In this document: piece after piece, positions 11,394-24,043 of the stretch
How the letters are laid out: the number at the start of each line of letters is the position of its first letter
Position numbering within the stretch: the stretch's first letter is position 1
From: Pseudogymnoascus destructans
Taxonomy: Eukaryota > Ascomycota > Leotiomycetes > Thelebolales > Thelebolaceae
Length of the DNA: 64,000 bases
Direction: 5' to 3'
Assembly (NCBI RefSeq): GCF_001641265.1
Contig: NW_020167522.1
Coordinates: 1,240,001 to 1,304,000, forward strand
The notes under the pieces: generated by a model
Databases searched by the model: none
Seen by the model: the letters and a program-made list of their open reading frames with translations, nothing else
Told to the model about the DNA's origin: nothing
Program-made: the position numbers and the translations under genes

Positions 11394-13291
11394 TTATACA
11401 AAAAAGATCACGCCTGCCGGGGACGGCCGTACTTAAATAATATCCCACACCGGAATGACTCAGGAGAACTACCGTTACACCATCGACTGCGACTCGGTGA
11501 CATTTCGGAGGAGAGACCTGATGACTTCAAATAGCCGTGATTCCAGAGATCTCATGGACAGCCAGTGGATCAGGGTTTGATTCTTCAGAACAAGCTGGTA
11601 AAGTCGCCAACGTGTTGGCGCCAAATAGGATACGAGATCCTTAAGAACCCCCTCATAGCACAGAGGAAATTGTGGACAAGAGCGTTGATAGCTATGAGCT
11701 ACCAGAAGTCAAGCTCTTTGGTATCGGTGCCGATACACACCCGAGGCAATATGTCGAAAAAGCTGACATAAAAACATACCCCAAGACAACGACGGTCAAC
11801 TGCCAGAATGACTACCAGACAAACCACCGCTGCAACTACGACCGCTGTGCCATCTGAAGACATCCTGAGTCGAAGGCCCACCTCGAAGCACAGATACAGG
11901 AGATCAAGGATCTACTAGTTACCCTGACGGCAACCCAGACCAGAATCCCGTCCACACCGCCGGTGGACGCCCCATACCCACAGTCGAAGCTGTGGAGCAA
12001 CAAACGCCTCGCACACGAAACACCCCCGAGACAATTCAATTGCCACCTCTTCGGAACACTCGTTCTCCATCAATTCCAGGGTCATCACAAATGCACACCG
12101 AGGACCCTCCGAGTCGCTATAAGAAATCAACCATCTCTGAGAAAATCCTTCCTCTCAGCGATGGGGTAGAACATACCTTCCTACAATGGAGTGCTTCGAT
12201 TCGGGACTGACTCATAGTCAAGGTGGACAGACGAATGTGAGGATGCGTTCGAGGAATTGTGATGACAACTTTTAGCGGTACAGGCACTTCACCACTTCAA
12301 CCCCGAATTGCCTACGAAGCTGGAGACCGACTCCTCTGATGGAGTGGTAGCTGGTGTCCTGTCTCAAGAACACCCTGACAAGTGATGGTACCCCGTAAGC
12401 TTTTACAGTCATGTCCTATCTGGACATGAGATCAATTGGGAGATCCACGAGAAGGAACTATTCGCAATAGTAAAGGCCTTCGGAAAATGGAGGCCCGAGT
12501 TGGCTTCGGTGCGCCACTGAGTCGACGTGTACACTGACCACCGTTCGCTGGAATACTTCATGTCTACCAAGGTTCTCACCGCGAAGCAGGTTCGATGGAT
12601 GGAGCTACTCTCCGACTTCAACTTCTGCATTACGTACACTGCGGACAAGGATAACCAGAAGGCAGATATTCTGAGCCGAAGAGACCAAGACTTAGTAACG
12701 CAGCAGAAAGTCAAACTTGATAGTAGGGCGAGGGTATTGTTAGGTCCAAACCGCCCTGCACACCCGAATCAGCACTGAACTCGCCGAGAGCTACATAGCA
12801 TCCATTAATTTGATGGACACCCCAAGCCCCAGGTGCCCTTCAATTTAATAGAGGCGCTATGTGCGGACAATCGGAAGTCGTTCACCGAGACTCGCGCGAA
12901 ACAACCCTACCGGACGGATTCGCAATGAACAACCAGCTCCTCCTGTACAAAGGCCGCCTATGTGTGAATCGCCACACCAACCTATGTACGAAACTGCGTG
13001 ACATGCCGGCTTTCTCACACCAATGTCACTAAGCAACAAGGATTTCTACACCCACTACCCATACCTGAATACCCTATGCAACACCTCACCATGGACTTCA
13101 AGGAGTTCCCAAGGGACAAGCATGGATACGATAGCATCTTAGTGTTTATGGACTGACTCGGAAAGAGTTCGGTGACAATACCTTGCTACAAAACCACAAC
13201 TGCCCGGCAGATGGCGCAATTGTTCATCGAATGGATATACTGATTCGGACACACTCCGGTGTCACGGTTCACCAAGGCATAGGGCGCCAGT
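11394..13291 (+). pseudogene. Degenerate gypsy gag-pol remnant
   Basis: Only pieces remain: a gag-like stretch (about 11810-12200), then, after deletion of protease and most RT, an RNase H region (ETDSSDG, YTDHRSLEYF, ADILSRR at 12330-12690), an integrase finger region and the start of the integrase core (MDFKEFPRDKHGYDS near 13090). Many stops are TGA where the family has arginine, consistent with CGA-to-TGA transitions as produced by RIP. It is cut at 13292 by another LTR. Inactive. Confidence 0.8.
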
Positions 13292-13679
13292 TGGTTATTA
13301 TGAATTAAACTCAATCTAGAGAAGAAAGGAAAGAGAAGAGGAGCACTCGATCAGTGGCTCGATCTATATACAGCTATTGTGGAGTGAATTCTCTTTAGCG
13401 AGACCAGTTCTGAGAATTCACTCCACAACTGAAAACTTCGCTCCAACCCCGGAAAGCTCCCCACACCCCTGAACCCCCACTCGAGCTGCAAGGCGCACTT
13501 GATATCGTAACACTACCCCCCCCCTACTCCAGAGTTGATCTCCTGATCAAGAAATCCCATTTTCAAAAAAAAACAATTGTCTCCAGCTCTCATTTTGGTT
13601 TCTGAGGGTATTTTCTGTGATATGCTTGGGTAACTTCTGGAGAATTTTCAAAGCTCTCTGCAGTATACCATGTCTCATC
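13292..13679 (-). mobile_element. 3' end of another chromovirus: LTR, polypurine tract and chromodomain end
   Basis: On the minus strand, codons at 13590-13679 read like the end of a chromodomain (ETWYTAESFENSPEV then AYHRKYP). A purine-rich run with nine Gs follows (13513-13530), then an LTR of about 221 bp (13292-13512) with ends TGTTACGATATC and AATAACCA. The rest of the element is missing because the sequence breaks at the N at 13680. Confidence 0.7.
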
Positions 13680-13680
13680 N
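13680..13680. other. Ambiguous base N: sequence join
   Basis: A single N separates a chromodomain fragment from a piece of the old integrase gene that begins in mid-codon and matches 2065 onwards. Neither side continues across it, so it marks an artificial join. Confidence 0.9.
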
Positions 13681-14041
13681 AAGATCATCTGCACGTACCT
13701 TTCCGCGAGGCCAACAGATGAAGGATGAGAGATCGGTGCCGTTACGGCCTGTATGCCACGCGACTTAAGATGTCCCATGGTTTGATCAGACGTGAAATGT
13801 TTCCCATTATCGAAGTACATAGAGAGAGGAGTTCCGAATGGGGTACATATGGTGTCGTCAATAAAGGAGACGACGGTAGATGATTTCGCACGTGCAGACG
13901 GCTTGGCCATTAGGTATCGAGTCATGTATTCAACTGAGAGCAGGATGTACGCATTCCCCTTGCAAGACCTAGGAAATATTGGTCCGAGAAAATCCATACC
14001 GAGTAAATCGAACGGAGTCATTTCAAAAATAGGATTCAACC
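13681..14041 (-). pseudogene. Second copy of old-gypsy integrase fragment
   Basis: Matches 2065-2425 base for base as far as compared, including the CAACC target at its right end (14037-14041). It encodes the DDE core from the first Asp to AERYVQMI. It begins at the N, so it is either the true left flank of copy 2 or a duplicated contig end. Confidence 0.85.
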
Positions 14042-14278
14042 TGTAAGGAAGGCCATCACATGCCACCACGTGAGGCCCCTTTGGTGGGGCCCGTAGGGCT
14101 CGGTAAAGTAGGGCGCAAGGCGCCTGGATAAAAGGGGCTGGAGGCCTCGGAAGAAGGCCTCTAGTTAATAGTCGATGTATCTACGTAGACCTATTGTGCT
14201 TACATAATACGATACCTTCCTGCCTCCTGACCTGGTTCCCTGGACTCCCGTGAGACCCTTAGGCTTACGATCCTTACA
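14042..14278 (+). repeat. 5' LTR of chromovirus copy 2
   Basis: 237 bp, same as the LTR at 2426-2662 over the compared length. Confidence 0.92.
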
Positions 14279-14318
14279 ATTCTATTGACTCGACCCATAT
14301 CCAGCCTACTGGGTCAGG

Positions 14319-15617
14319 ATGGCGAGTATTGAAAGAAGGATTACGCATGCAACTTCTGGAGGAGCAACGCCAGCAACTGACGCCACTGAGCCAGCTCCAA
14401 GAACTACGTCCGTAGAAGCTAGCCATTCGACGGCAGGCCAGGACGAGAGCATGGCCTCGAAGCTGGCAGACCTTCGGAAGCGGATGGACGAAGAGAGGGC
14501 CTACATCAACACGATGGAGGAAGCCCTAGAGCTTTTCCGAAGAACGCACGGCGACGACTACAACGCCTACCCTGAGGCGGTACGGGACTTCGCGAAGAAG
14601 CAAGCCCGGATTCAGGAAGAGAACCATCGGAAAAGGCGACACCAAGATATCGAGGACGAGTGGGAAGGACCCCAACAAGAGGAGGAGGCAAGACTGCCTC
14701 TACCGTATCAATGGAGGTCACACCAGCCCAGAGGCCAATAGGAAGGGTCAAGGAACCTAAGGTATATAAGGGCGAATCCATCCGAGAGCTCAACGAGTTC
14801 ATGGCCTCGATCCGCGCTATCTTCCGATACCAACCAAGGGTTTTTCCAACCGAGCAATCTAAGGTGGCCTTCGCTGCCCAATACTTGGAAGGACACCCTA
14901 TGAAGGAATGGGATAACCGGTGCGCAACCCAAGGAGAGGATACATAGATCCCTTGGATATCGCTGGGTTCGAAGAGTTTCTTCGGGACCTCCATGTCGAC
15001 CCAGCCAACCGACAACGCATCGCGGCCTTGAAGTATAACGTCGCCCTACAACGGAAAGGCAGAGCATCCGCAAGTTCGTGGCCTACCTTGAGGACCTCAA
15101 ACGCGAGATGGAACCGTATACTGAATCGCAGAAGACTGTCCACCTTCTGGACGAAGATTCACCCAGAGATGAGGCAGCGGCTCCTTAAGGAGGGTACGCA
15201 GAGCGTTCCTCTACCCAAAGGGACGCTATCATTAATATCCTGGCAATGTTAGAAATGACAAACCAGTGGGTAACAGAGAGAACTCCTACCGTTGACAAGT
15301 CCAACTCAAGGGAGGGAAGGAATACCTCCCAGGGCAGCTTTCCATTCCGAAAGGGCAACTCTGGCAGCCACAGGGCTCCCCAGCCCTCGGCCCAAGGAGA
15401 AAGAACACCCTTCTGGAATAGACACCGCCCACAAGACCAGCGGCCGGTGAGAGGACAGGCCCCTACCCACAGTAGGGACGCTAGGCCAATCCCTAGCGGA
15501 ATCAATTGTTATAACTGTGGCAAGGCGGGCCACCTCACGAAGGAATGTCGAGGCCCACGCCAACACACAGGCCCAGGGGTGAGGAAATTGGACGCCTACA
15601 CCCCCAAGAGGGAGTGA
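14319..15617 (+). pseudogene. gag: Gag of chromovirus copy 2, frameshifted
   Basis: Same gene as 2703-4004 but with at least five one-base indels: a lost A near 14690, a lost T near 14938, a lost G near 15058, a gained G near 15150 and a lost G near 15187. The CCHC knuckle is intact at the end. Indels greatly outnumber substitutions relative to copy 1. This is a pattern expected from unpolished long-read sequence rather than evolutionary decay. Confidence 0.85.
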
Positions 15618-15657
15618 CTCCCAGCAGAATCCCAGAAGCCTACGGCGCAGCCGTCGA

Positions 15658-18600
15658 ATGGAGATCAAGGTAGAGGTGCAGGTAGGGCCCGGATGGCACA
15701 AGGCAAGAGCCCTCCTCGACTCAGGATCTGACACGTCCACCATCCACCCTCTGTTTGCCAAAGAGAAGGGTTTGGAGTGCTGGGATAGGGCACCGCCACG
15801 GGCAAGGGCAGTCGATGGAAAAGAGGTTGTGATATATGGAGCGGCCACCACCCAGGTCCAAGCTAGGGACCACTTTCAAAGGGAATGCGTGGTCGCCCAG
15901 ACCCTCCATTCCATGGACACCCCAGGAGTAGACGTCATCCTTGGGATGGATTGGATGACGCAGGTCAACCCCCAGATCGACTGGCGCAAACAGACCTGGC
16001 GCCAGCCCTTCGATATTGCGAGAGCCGAGGTGGCGGATATTGAAGAATGGGAGGAAGGTGATACTGCCTTCGTCTTGGCCTTAAACACAGACGATAGCGC
16101 GCCTACCCAATGCCCGAAGGAATACGAGGACTATATTGACGTCTTCTCGGAGGAAAAGGCAGAAGAACTGCCAGAGCTGGGAAGGAAAACCCATGCCATC
16201 GATACTGGGCCCCAGGAACCACCGTATGGGCCAGTATATAACCTATCGGAAACGGAGCTGGCCACGCTCCGTAAATACCTCGACGAGAGCGAGAAGAAGG
16301 GTTGGATCCGAAGGAGCGTAAGCCCTGCAGGTGCGCCCATCCTATTCGTTCAGAAGAAGGACGGAAGCCTACGCCTCTGCGTAGACTACAGAGGCTTGAA
16401 TAAGATTACCGTGAAGAATCGACACCCGCTGCCACTGATCACGGAGACCTTGGATCGGCTCCAAGGGTCGAGGTGCTTCACAAAGCTTGATATTAGGAAC
16501 GCCTACCACCGCATCCGTATTCGCCCAGGCGACGAGTGGAAGACAGCGTTCCGTACTCGATATGGACACTTCGAGTACAGGGTGATGCCTTTTGGATTGG
16601 CTAACGCACCTGCAACGTTCCAAGCGTACATGAATGAGACCCTACAAGGGTTGGTTGACACCATATGTGTCGTATACCTTGATGATATCCTCATCTACTC
16701 CCAGAAGGAGGAGGAACACGCTGACCACGTACGAGAGGTCCTAGGACGCCTACGCGAGGCGAACCTATACGTGAAGCTCTCAAAGTGCGAGTTCAATGCC
16801 AAGAAGGTAAGCTTCCTTGGGTATATTGTCACGACGGAAGGGGTGGCTATGGAAAGCGACCGGGTTGCTGCAATCGCTGATTGGCCAATACCTAGGACCC
16901 ATCGAGAGGTCCAGGTGTTCCTCGGCTTTGCCAACTTTTACCGGCGCTTTTGTAAAGCAATACTCCTCCGTGGTGGCCCCAATGACAGGCCTTATGAAAG
17001 GGGCAAAGGCAGGCAAGCAGACAGGCCCGTTCATGTGGGGGGAGGAACAGCAAAGCGCCTTCGGCCAGTTGAAGAAGGCCTTCACTACAGCCCCCACACT
17101 GGTCCATTTCGACCCATGCCGTAGAATCAGGCTCCAGACGGACTCGTCAGGCTTTGCGCTCGCTGCGAACCTGTCCCAATTAGTGAAAGGAACTAAGCCA
17201 GAAGAGAAGGGCGAATGGCACCCAGTTGCCTTTTTCAGCAAAAAGCTAGATCCAGCAGAGCTGAACTATGAAGTCCACGACCAGGAACTCCTGGCGATCG
17301 TGAAGTCCTTCGAGCAGTGGAGACACTACCTCGAAGGAAGCCAGTACCCAATTGAGGTCCTAACAGATCACAACAATCTGAAGTATTTTATGGAAACCAC
17401 CGCCCTCACAAGGAGGCAAGCGCGGTGGGCGCAGGCGTTATCAGCCTATGATTTCCACATCTCCTATCGAGCGGGAAAAACAAACCCAGCAGACGGTCCA
17501 TCGAGGAGACCAGACTATGAGGGTGAAAAGGGTAGCCAGAATGTGATGCTACCGACCCTTAAGAACAAGCTCCGAGAAGCCATGCAGGCAGGAGGTATCC
17601 CGCAGATAAGTCGGACGATAACAAGCCAAGAAGGCTTTCAGATAGGAGAACCTAACCTACAGCGTAGGAAGGCAAATGCTAGCAGCGTAAGACTGGGCGA
17701 TGACCATAGTAAGGACACCAAGAGTCCAGGTCTCGTTGTCCCTCGGGTTGCAGTAGCTGCTGTAGCCAAGGGAGAGAGCGCCTATAGTGCTGCGTCTGAA
17801 CCCCTAATAGACTTGATCAAAACCCTCCAGGCGACTGACGAGTTAGCTGTTAAAAGGGCCAAGGATATTGGGTTGGCGCGAGCAAAGGGCTCTTCAGATT
17901 GGAGAGTAGACGATACAGGCATCCTACGCTTCAAGGGAGTGGTATATGTACCTCCCAACCAGGCAGTGCGGATGGAAATTTTCAAGATTTGCCATGACGA
18001 CCCACTAGCCGGGCATTTTGGATATAAGAAAACCCAAGAGTTGATCCAACGCAAATACTACTGGCCTGGCCTCAGCGAGGAAACCAGGGAGTATGTACGG
18101 GGCTGCGATAGATGCCAGCGCATGAAGCCCGTGCGGCATAGGCCATATGGCGAGATGCAGGCCTTAAGAATGCCCTCGAAACCATTTGAATCCATAAGTA
18201 TGGACTTTATCACGGATCTGCCCCCAAGCGTAGGGGCGGATCAAGGCAAGGCTTCAGACTCCATCCTTGTGATTGTTGATCGTTATACTAAGGTGTCCAA
18301 ATATATACCCTGTAGGAAAACCATCACGGCCCCAGAGCTGTCGCGCCTCTTCCTTGCGTTCTGGGTAAAGGACTTTGGAATCCCAGCCGAAATAATCACG
18401 GATCGAGGGAGTGTGTTCACCTGTCACTTCTGGTCAGCGTTCTGTTTTCACCTCAAAGTAAGGCGTAACCTATCGACCGCTTTCCACCCTCAATCCGACG
18501 GCCAGACTGAGAGGCAGAATCAGAATATCGAAGCCTACTTGCGGATCCACTGTAATCAGCACCAAGACAACTGGGTGGAACTCCTCCACTTCGCGTCTTC

Positions 18601-19265
18601 CACGATTCCATCCAGATGTCGCCAAACCAGGCCCGATACGGCATCAATATAGACCTAAGACAAGGGATCGAGGACGACCCACCAGAAGGGAAGTGCCAGT
18701 CGCGAAAGATCGCATCAACCTGATCCTAGAATTGCGACAGGAGCTCGAAGAGGCATGGAAACAGACGAAGGAAGCCCAAATACGAGGCTACAACAAGCTG
18801 CACAAGCCAATGCAGTACGTGGTAGGAGAGAAAGTATGGCTTTCGGCCAAGAATATCAGAACCACCCAGCCAAGTAGGAAGCTTGGGCACTGCTGGCTTG
18901 GCCCGTATGAGATCACCCAGCGCATCGGTAAGCAGGCTTACCAGTTGAAGCTACCGCCAAGGTATAAGGCGATCCACAACGTGTTCCACGTGTCCTTACT
19001 AGAAAGGTATTGGAAAAACACAGAGGAACCCAACCCTCCACCTAGCCCAGAAATTGTGGACGGTGAGGAAGAATACCAAGTAGAAGCAGTCCTAGACCAC
19101 AGGATAATCAAACGAGGCAGGGGCCAGAGAGAGGAGTACCTTATTAGATGGGCTGGTTATACAGCCGCAGACGACCAATGGGTGCCAAAACATGATGTAG
19201 GGCTATCGTTAATCGAGGCATATCACAGGAAGCATGCACAAGGAAGCAAGGATGGGACAACGTAA
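15658..19265 (+). pseudogene. pol: Pol of chromovirus copy 2, frameshifted
   Basis: Domain order as in copy 1: retropepsin, RT with YLDD, RNase H, integrase finger and DDE core, chromodomain. It shares the frame change at the TTTT run (near 16952) and has its own loss of a C near 18597 and a T near 18617 in the integrase. The last 190 codons (18693-19265), which include the chromodomain, are continuous here, unlike copy 1. The first ORF is one frame away from gag because of an extra C near 15650. Confidence 0.86.
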
Positions 19266-20860
19266 TGGTATTGGCCTTGGTGGCATTGCTGTATACGCGC
19301 TGGGCAGCGTGAAGGGCGCTGATGGCCTGGACAGTAGCCTCAGAATCAGCAGCAAGGCCAGCATCTTCGTCGTCGGCCCAACAGTTCAGGAGAGCGTCGG
19401 CCGCTGTAATGGTGGGTGCACCAGATATGAGAATCTAGCCACCCAAGGAAGGGATGAATTTACTAAGACAACACACTGTCTTAGGAAACAGAGCCAAAGG
19501 GTTGTAGCTTAGACTATTCCACAACGCAGCAATCAGGTGTATGATGTGGTGAAGTGGTTTAGACAAGTTGCAACAAATGTTGAGTCTGAGAACTCAGGGA
19601 AGTCAGAGGTTAGCACCTCACTGACTTTTCAAAAACAGAGAATAACAAGATCAATGCTTGGAAGCTTGGAAAAGACGTAGAAGTATGTGCTAGTCGATTT
19701 ACTGTATTGTCTGCTTGCCCTTTCTTAAGGAAAGGGCAATCCTATTTATGCCAAAGGAGTGTAGTTCTCTCATTTTCCATGACTTTCCATGACTAACCAG
19801 GCTTGGTAAATGTATTAGAAATCAAGTGCGACCACAACTAGCTTGCTAATCATGTAGTGAACGTAAGAGAATCCCATAGAACCATCTCTTGGGTTCCTAG
19901 CCTATAGGAAGTGAAAAGGAGGTCCAAGGTCAGAGTACCTATAGATAAATTATGTCATAACTTAACCAATCTTGTGGGTAACTAAGGAGCGATGACGTGT
20001 AATGAATCATAGAGGGTTGTAGAAGCTTCTAGAGCTATCGTTCATGTTCCTAGGCCTCTAGTTGGTAGATATATGCCATGTGGTAGTATTGGCCCACCCC
20101 CTTAAGGAGGAGATTTTCTTAATAACTTGTTCAATGAGTGTTCAAATGATATGCCGTGATGTATGTAGCATAAACAGATGTAGTAGAAGAGTTTGCAGCA
20201 ATCGTTGAGTAGTATTGCTTCTGTTGTTGGTGTGATAAGCCAAGATATGTATGGTGACTTGTAGGTTTGAGGAGGAGATTTCTAAGTTTGCTCTTGAGTT
20301 TGATAGCAAACTGAGTGCAACGAATGTCAGTATGACAGCCGCAAGCTGGAGGGCCTCCAACTCGGCGCCAAGCTGGGCAGCAGCCTACCCAACCATTAGT
20401 ACAAACAAACAATGAGGAGGGAGTCCCTTACTGGAACGCACGCGTGGTTGCCCTGAAGGCAGTCTGCACACTTGGCCATGCCGGAAGGGACCCAGCACAT
20501 CTGGCCTGGGAAGTTGTAATACGTGTGCGCACACTTCATGCAGCATGGGCGGGAGCCAGCGCGAAGGCGTCCTGCAGAATCAGGAACCTCACAGCGGGCA
20601 GCGACCTTCCACCCAAGCACGGTGTGCTCATCCTTTGGAGCCTCAGACTCAGGAACGATGGAGCCTTCGAGATCCTCAGCTTCGTCCTCAACTTCAGGCG
20701 AACGATACGGACGGATAGTGTGAGAACATGATGTGGAGGAGGCGATAACAGATGGAACAGGCGTGGCGGGCACCTGCGACTCGGGAGAGCTGGACATCTG
20801 GGCCACTGGTCGCTTGCGAGGTGTAGTAACTGGATCCTTCCCCTTCGGCTTGGGAGCCAT
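19144..20860 (-). pseudogene. Antisense cysteine-rich ORF of copy 2, interrupted by a solo LTR
   Basis: Counterpart of 7531-8309. Exon 1 (about 20432-20860) is open and keeps the Cys cluster, with substitutions such as Arg/Cys and Ala/Val exchanges. Exon 2 is split by the solo LTR at 19405-20337. The persistence of an open exon with substitutions is mild evidence for coding in the ancestral element. Confidence 0.5.
19405..20337 (+). repeat. Solo LTR, ~930-bp family
   Basis: 933 bp from TGTAATGGTGGG to GTCAGTATGACA, flanked by a 5-bp GCCGC duplication (19400-19404, 20338-20342). Copy 1 has the empty site, which confirms the boundaries. No ORF of note. Confidence 0.93.
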
Positions 20861-21262
20861 GATGAGGGTTGGACGATGTGAGATCTATCCGTAACGATAA
20901 GCTCCTGCAATCCAGGTGGAAAGGAAGTGATTACCTTAAAGAAACAAGCAACTGTGTAGGCCCCAAAGGTTGGGACTAAGATCGAGGGCGAAAGGCGAAG
21001 TAAGGTGATGTTGAGGATGAAGGTGGCAGGAAGTTCGATAGGAAGTTTGGAAGGAAGTAGGAGTTTGGCGCGAGACCTATAACAAAGGGGGTGGCCGCGG
21101 CAACCCACAACAAGGGGGGTCACGGGACCAGCCCACCAAGCGCGCACCCAAACAAGCTCACCACCTGGGGCAAAACAAAAAGTCCAAACAAGCCAGGAGG
21201 GTAATCAAGCCCTACCTGCAAACCTCGGAATTGAGGGCAATTCCCCCAAGAGGGGGGGTAAT

Positions 21263-21499
21263 TGTAAGGAAGGCCATCACGTGCCACCATGTGAGGCCCC
21301 TTTGGTGGGGCCCATAGGGCTCGGTAAAGTAGGGCGCAAGGCGCCTGGATAAAAGGGGCTGGAGGCCTCGGAAGAAGGCCTCCAGTCAATAGTCGATGTA
21401 TCTACGTAGACCTATTGTGCTTACAGAATACGATACCTTCCTGCCTCCTGACCTGGTTCCCTGGACTCCCGTGAGACCCTTAGGCTTACGATCCTTACA
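21263..21499 (+). repeat. 3' LTR of chromovirus copy 2
   Basis: 237 bp, TGTAAGGAAGG to GATCCTTACA, followed by CAACC. It keeps AGTCAATAG, the complement of the putative self-priming site, whereas the 5' LTRs have a C-to-T change there. Confidence 0.92.
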
Positions 21500-21504
21500 C
21501 AACC

Positions 21505-24043
21505 CGACACTTGGGCATAGCGGACCAACAGCTTGACAAGCTGGACAAGACTTACAATATTTGTCAATGTCCCGCATCCTAGAAGGCCAATATGCTTTTC
21601 CTACCACTTCCTTCTGCAGAATACCAGCCGCAAAATGACCGTGTAGAGTGTGTAATGCCCGCAATTCGATTTCAACATTCTCCTTTTGAATGCATCGAGA
21701 GCGAGAACCATCCTTTTCAATGTATATCAATCTAGGGCCAGCAGTAGAATCCCATAAGACAAATTTGAGAGTGAGACGACGAAGGTTGCAACGCTCAGCA
21801 GAAGTCATCTCCGACTGGAGAGGGAGCGCATTGGTTGCTTTGTACTTCACAATGTCGCCATACCACGGATCTTCAACCCAACGTTCCCAACCCTTGAGAA
21901 TATCTTGAGCACCAAGGTCTTCGGGGTCTAATGGGGCGTAATCAGGCGGCCATTTGTGTTGCAGCCGGAGTTCCACAGCGAGAGCGTGCAGGTCACATTC
22001 TTCTTCGGAGTCATAACCAAGATCCGCAGGAGAGAGGAAGGTGTTTGCTGACGTGACAGAGGAGGATGTAACCTTGTTAAATCTCGATAACCCATCCGCA
22101 ACGGCCAGTTCTCGCCCGGGTACATGGATGTACTCGAGATCGAAGCGAGACAAGAAAATTTGCCAGCGGGCAATACGTCCATGAGGGTCATCCGATTTCA
22201 TAAGAGACAAGAGGGCTGAATGGTCTGTATAAACTCTAACTGGGAATTTGGATCCTAAAAGCAACCAGTCACACTCTTGCAGACACTTAAATACCGCGAA
22301 TGATTCCCGTTCGGTGGTGTGCCATAAGCTCTGAGTGGCAGTGAGTTGGTAAGAAAGGAAGCAAACGACATACGGCTTGTCGTCGCATAATTGGTAAAGA
22401 ACTCCTCCGAGACCGGTCTTACTCGCATCGGTGGCCAAATGATATTGCTTGTTCTCATCCCCAGAGACCACGCAAGTCTCGCAAACTGCCTGCTTGAGTT
22501 GGGCGAAGATGCGGTCATGTTCTGGAGTCCAATTCAGACCAACAGCCAGCTTCCGGTTAACAACCTTGCCCTTCTTATTTTTCACTGTCCCAGGCTCCGT
22601 GATGATAGCAGTCTTGAGTTTCTGGCACAAGTCTGCTCTTCCCGGAACATAAGTCTTCAAGAAGGGGATAGTCGCGAGAAACCGTTCCAAATCCCGGGGT
22701 TCAACAGGTACCGGCCAATCACGGAATGCTGCGATTTTGTCAGCAGACGGCCGCAGTCCATGAGTGGTGCGGGCATGGCCAAGGATGCGGACATTCGCAC
22801 TGCCAAATCGAGCCTTCTCAGGGTTTAGTCGAAGTTTGGCCCAGGCCAACCGGGGAAAATAGAAGTGATGCAAAAAGTGAACAAGATTCTCCAGAGTGTC
22901 CGCTCCGCCAGCGTCGTCGTCAACAAAGTGAGCGAAAGTGCTCACTCCCGGCATGACATCTGCCAATGCGGGCTCTGCATCTGGCGCAGGGATGGGACCA
23001 GTGACCAAATCCTTCAACCGTGCGTAAGTTCCTGGTGACCCTGTTAAGCCCTGCCCCATTCGGGCATAACAGAACTGGCCGAGACTCGAAATAAATGCAG
23101 TCTTGAATTGATGCTCCCTGGCGATCTTCACGGCCCAGTAGCCGTGGAGACCGTCAGCACAAAACATAAACCGCAAATGTTCTTGCCCGAGCGTACGCAA
23201 GATAGGCTCGATTCTTCGAGCAGGGTATTGTGACTTGATAGTTGCGTTGTTTAATGGTATAAAATTATGTACAAGTCTCAACTGCCCCGAAGTCTTCTCC
23301 ACGAATCTGCAGCGCGCCGCCCATGGCGACTCAGAGTATTGTATAATTTGTGCAGCGAGAAGTTTCGGAAATTCTTCGTGCTGCCAACGAACCTCACGGT
23401 CCGTATAAATTTTCAGTGTCGCCTTTCGGGGAGGAATGTGATCGTGCGTGGGGATGTTATAAGTAACCAGATCTGTGGCAGGCAAATCGCGAACATCTGT
23501 GGCGAACATATCTCGCCACGTATACAGGCATCGTCCAACGAAATCAATGTCCTCCTCAGAGGTGACAAGCTCAGCGATGAGTCTCTCATTTGCCTGAGTC
23601 CACTCCCGGATGTCTTCTACTGATGCTTGCGACATCTCTCTCCGGTATTGGGCTGGTCGTTCCTTGGTAGGAAAGTTGTATCGATCCTCTGTCGCTAATG
23701 CTCTCTGTTCTTCCTCACTTGAAGCATGCATGGTGCAAATGTGGTAGCACTCTCCGCACAGGTTGACGACTGGGAGAGCAGCTTGGGAAGCCTGAGGGGA
23801 TTCATGCAATTCATTGTCAGAAGCCCTTGATGCCTTTGCTTCTCTCATGCTCCCAGTTGCATCGACTGGTTCCATCGAAATTCCACATTCGTAGCACTGA
23901 GCAGAATCTAGGGATTTGCCCTCATTCCACGGCTGCCTCCTAGGTGAAGAATCTGGAGTGTCATCCTCTCCCTCATTAGGGGCCCAAGGAGCGACAGCAG
24001 AAACATTTCCCGCGAATATGTGATAGAGGGGATGGCGGCTCAA
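21505..24043 (-). pseudogene. Reverse transcriptase, RNase H and integrase finger of the older gypsy element
   Basis: About 845 open codons. RT motifs run from the IPPRKATLKIY region to an active site reading FVDDDAGG, so the usual Tyr of YxDD is Phe. RNase H follows (LATDASKTGLGGVL, YTDHSALLSL, ADGLSRF), then an HHCC integrase finger (LHTLHGHF to CKSCPACQ). The reading frame is cut at 21504 by the chromovirus and continues at 2420. The upstream ORF 24040-24351 overlaps its start in another frame and probably belongs to the linker between protease and RT. Confidence 0.85.

Larger units (their letters stand above)
14042..21499 (+). mobile_element. Chromodomain gypsy retrotransposon (chromovirus), copy 2
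   Basis: Complete insertion: 5' LTR 14042-14278, 3' LTR 21263-21499, flanked on both sides by CAACC (14037-14041, 21500-21504) within the old integrase gene. The internal region matches copy 1 nearly base for base up to about 19400, then carries a 933-bp solo LTR (19405-20337) in its 3' region. Gag and pol are broken by single-base indels. Confidence 0.9.

Noticed and set aside
19405..20337. The ~930-bp repeat as a MITE
   Set aside because: TG...CA ends, 5-bp rather than TA or 8-bp duplications, and no terminal inverted repeats beyond a few bases fit a solo LTR.
2426..21499. Two genuine tandem chromovirus insertions at one site
   Set aside because: Independent insertions would not share the same left host junction, and the N and indel pattern favour an assembly cause. 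Not fully excluded.
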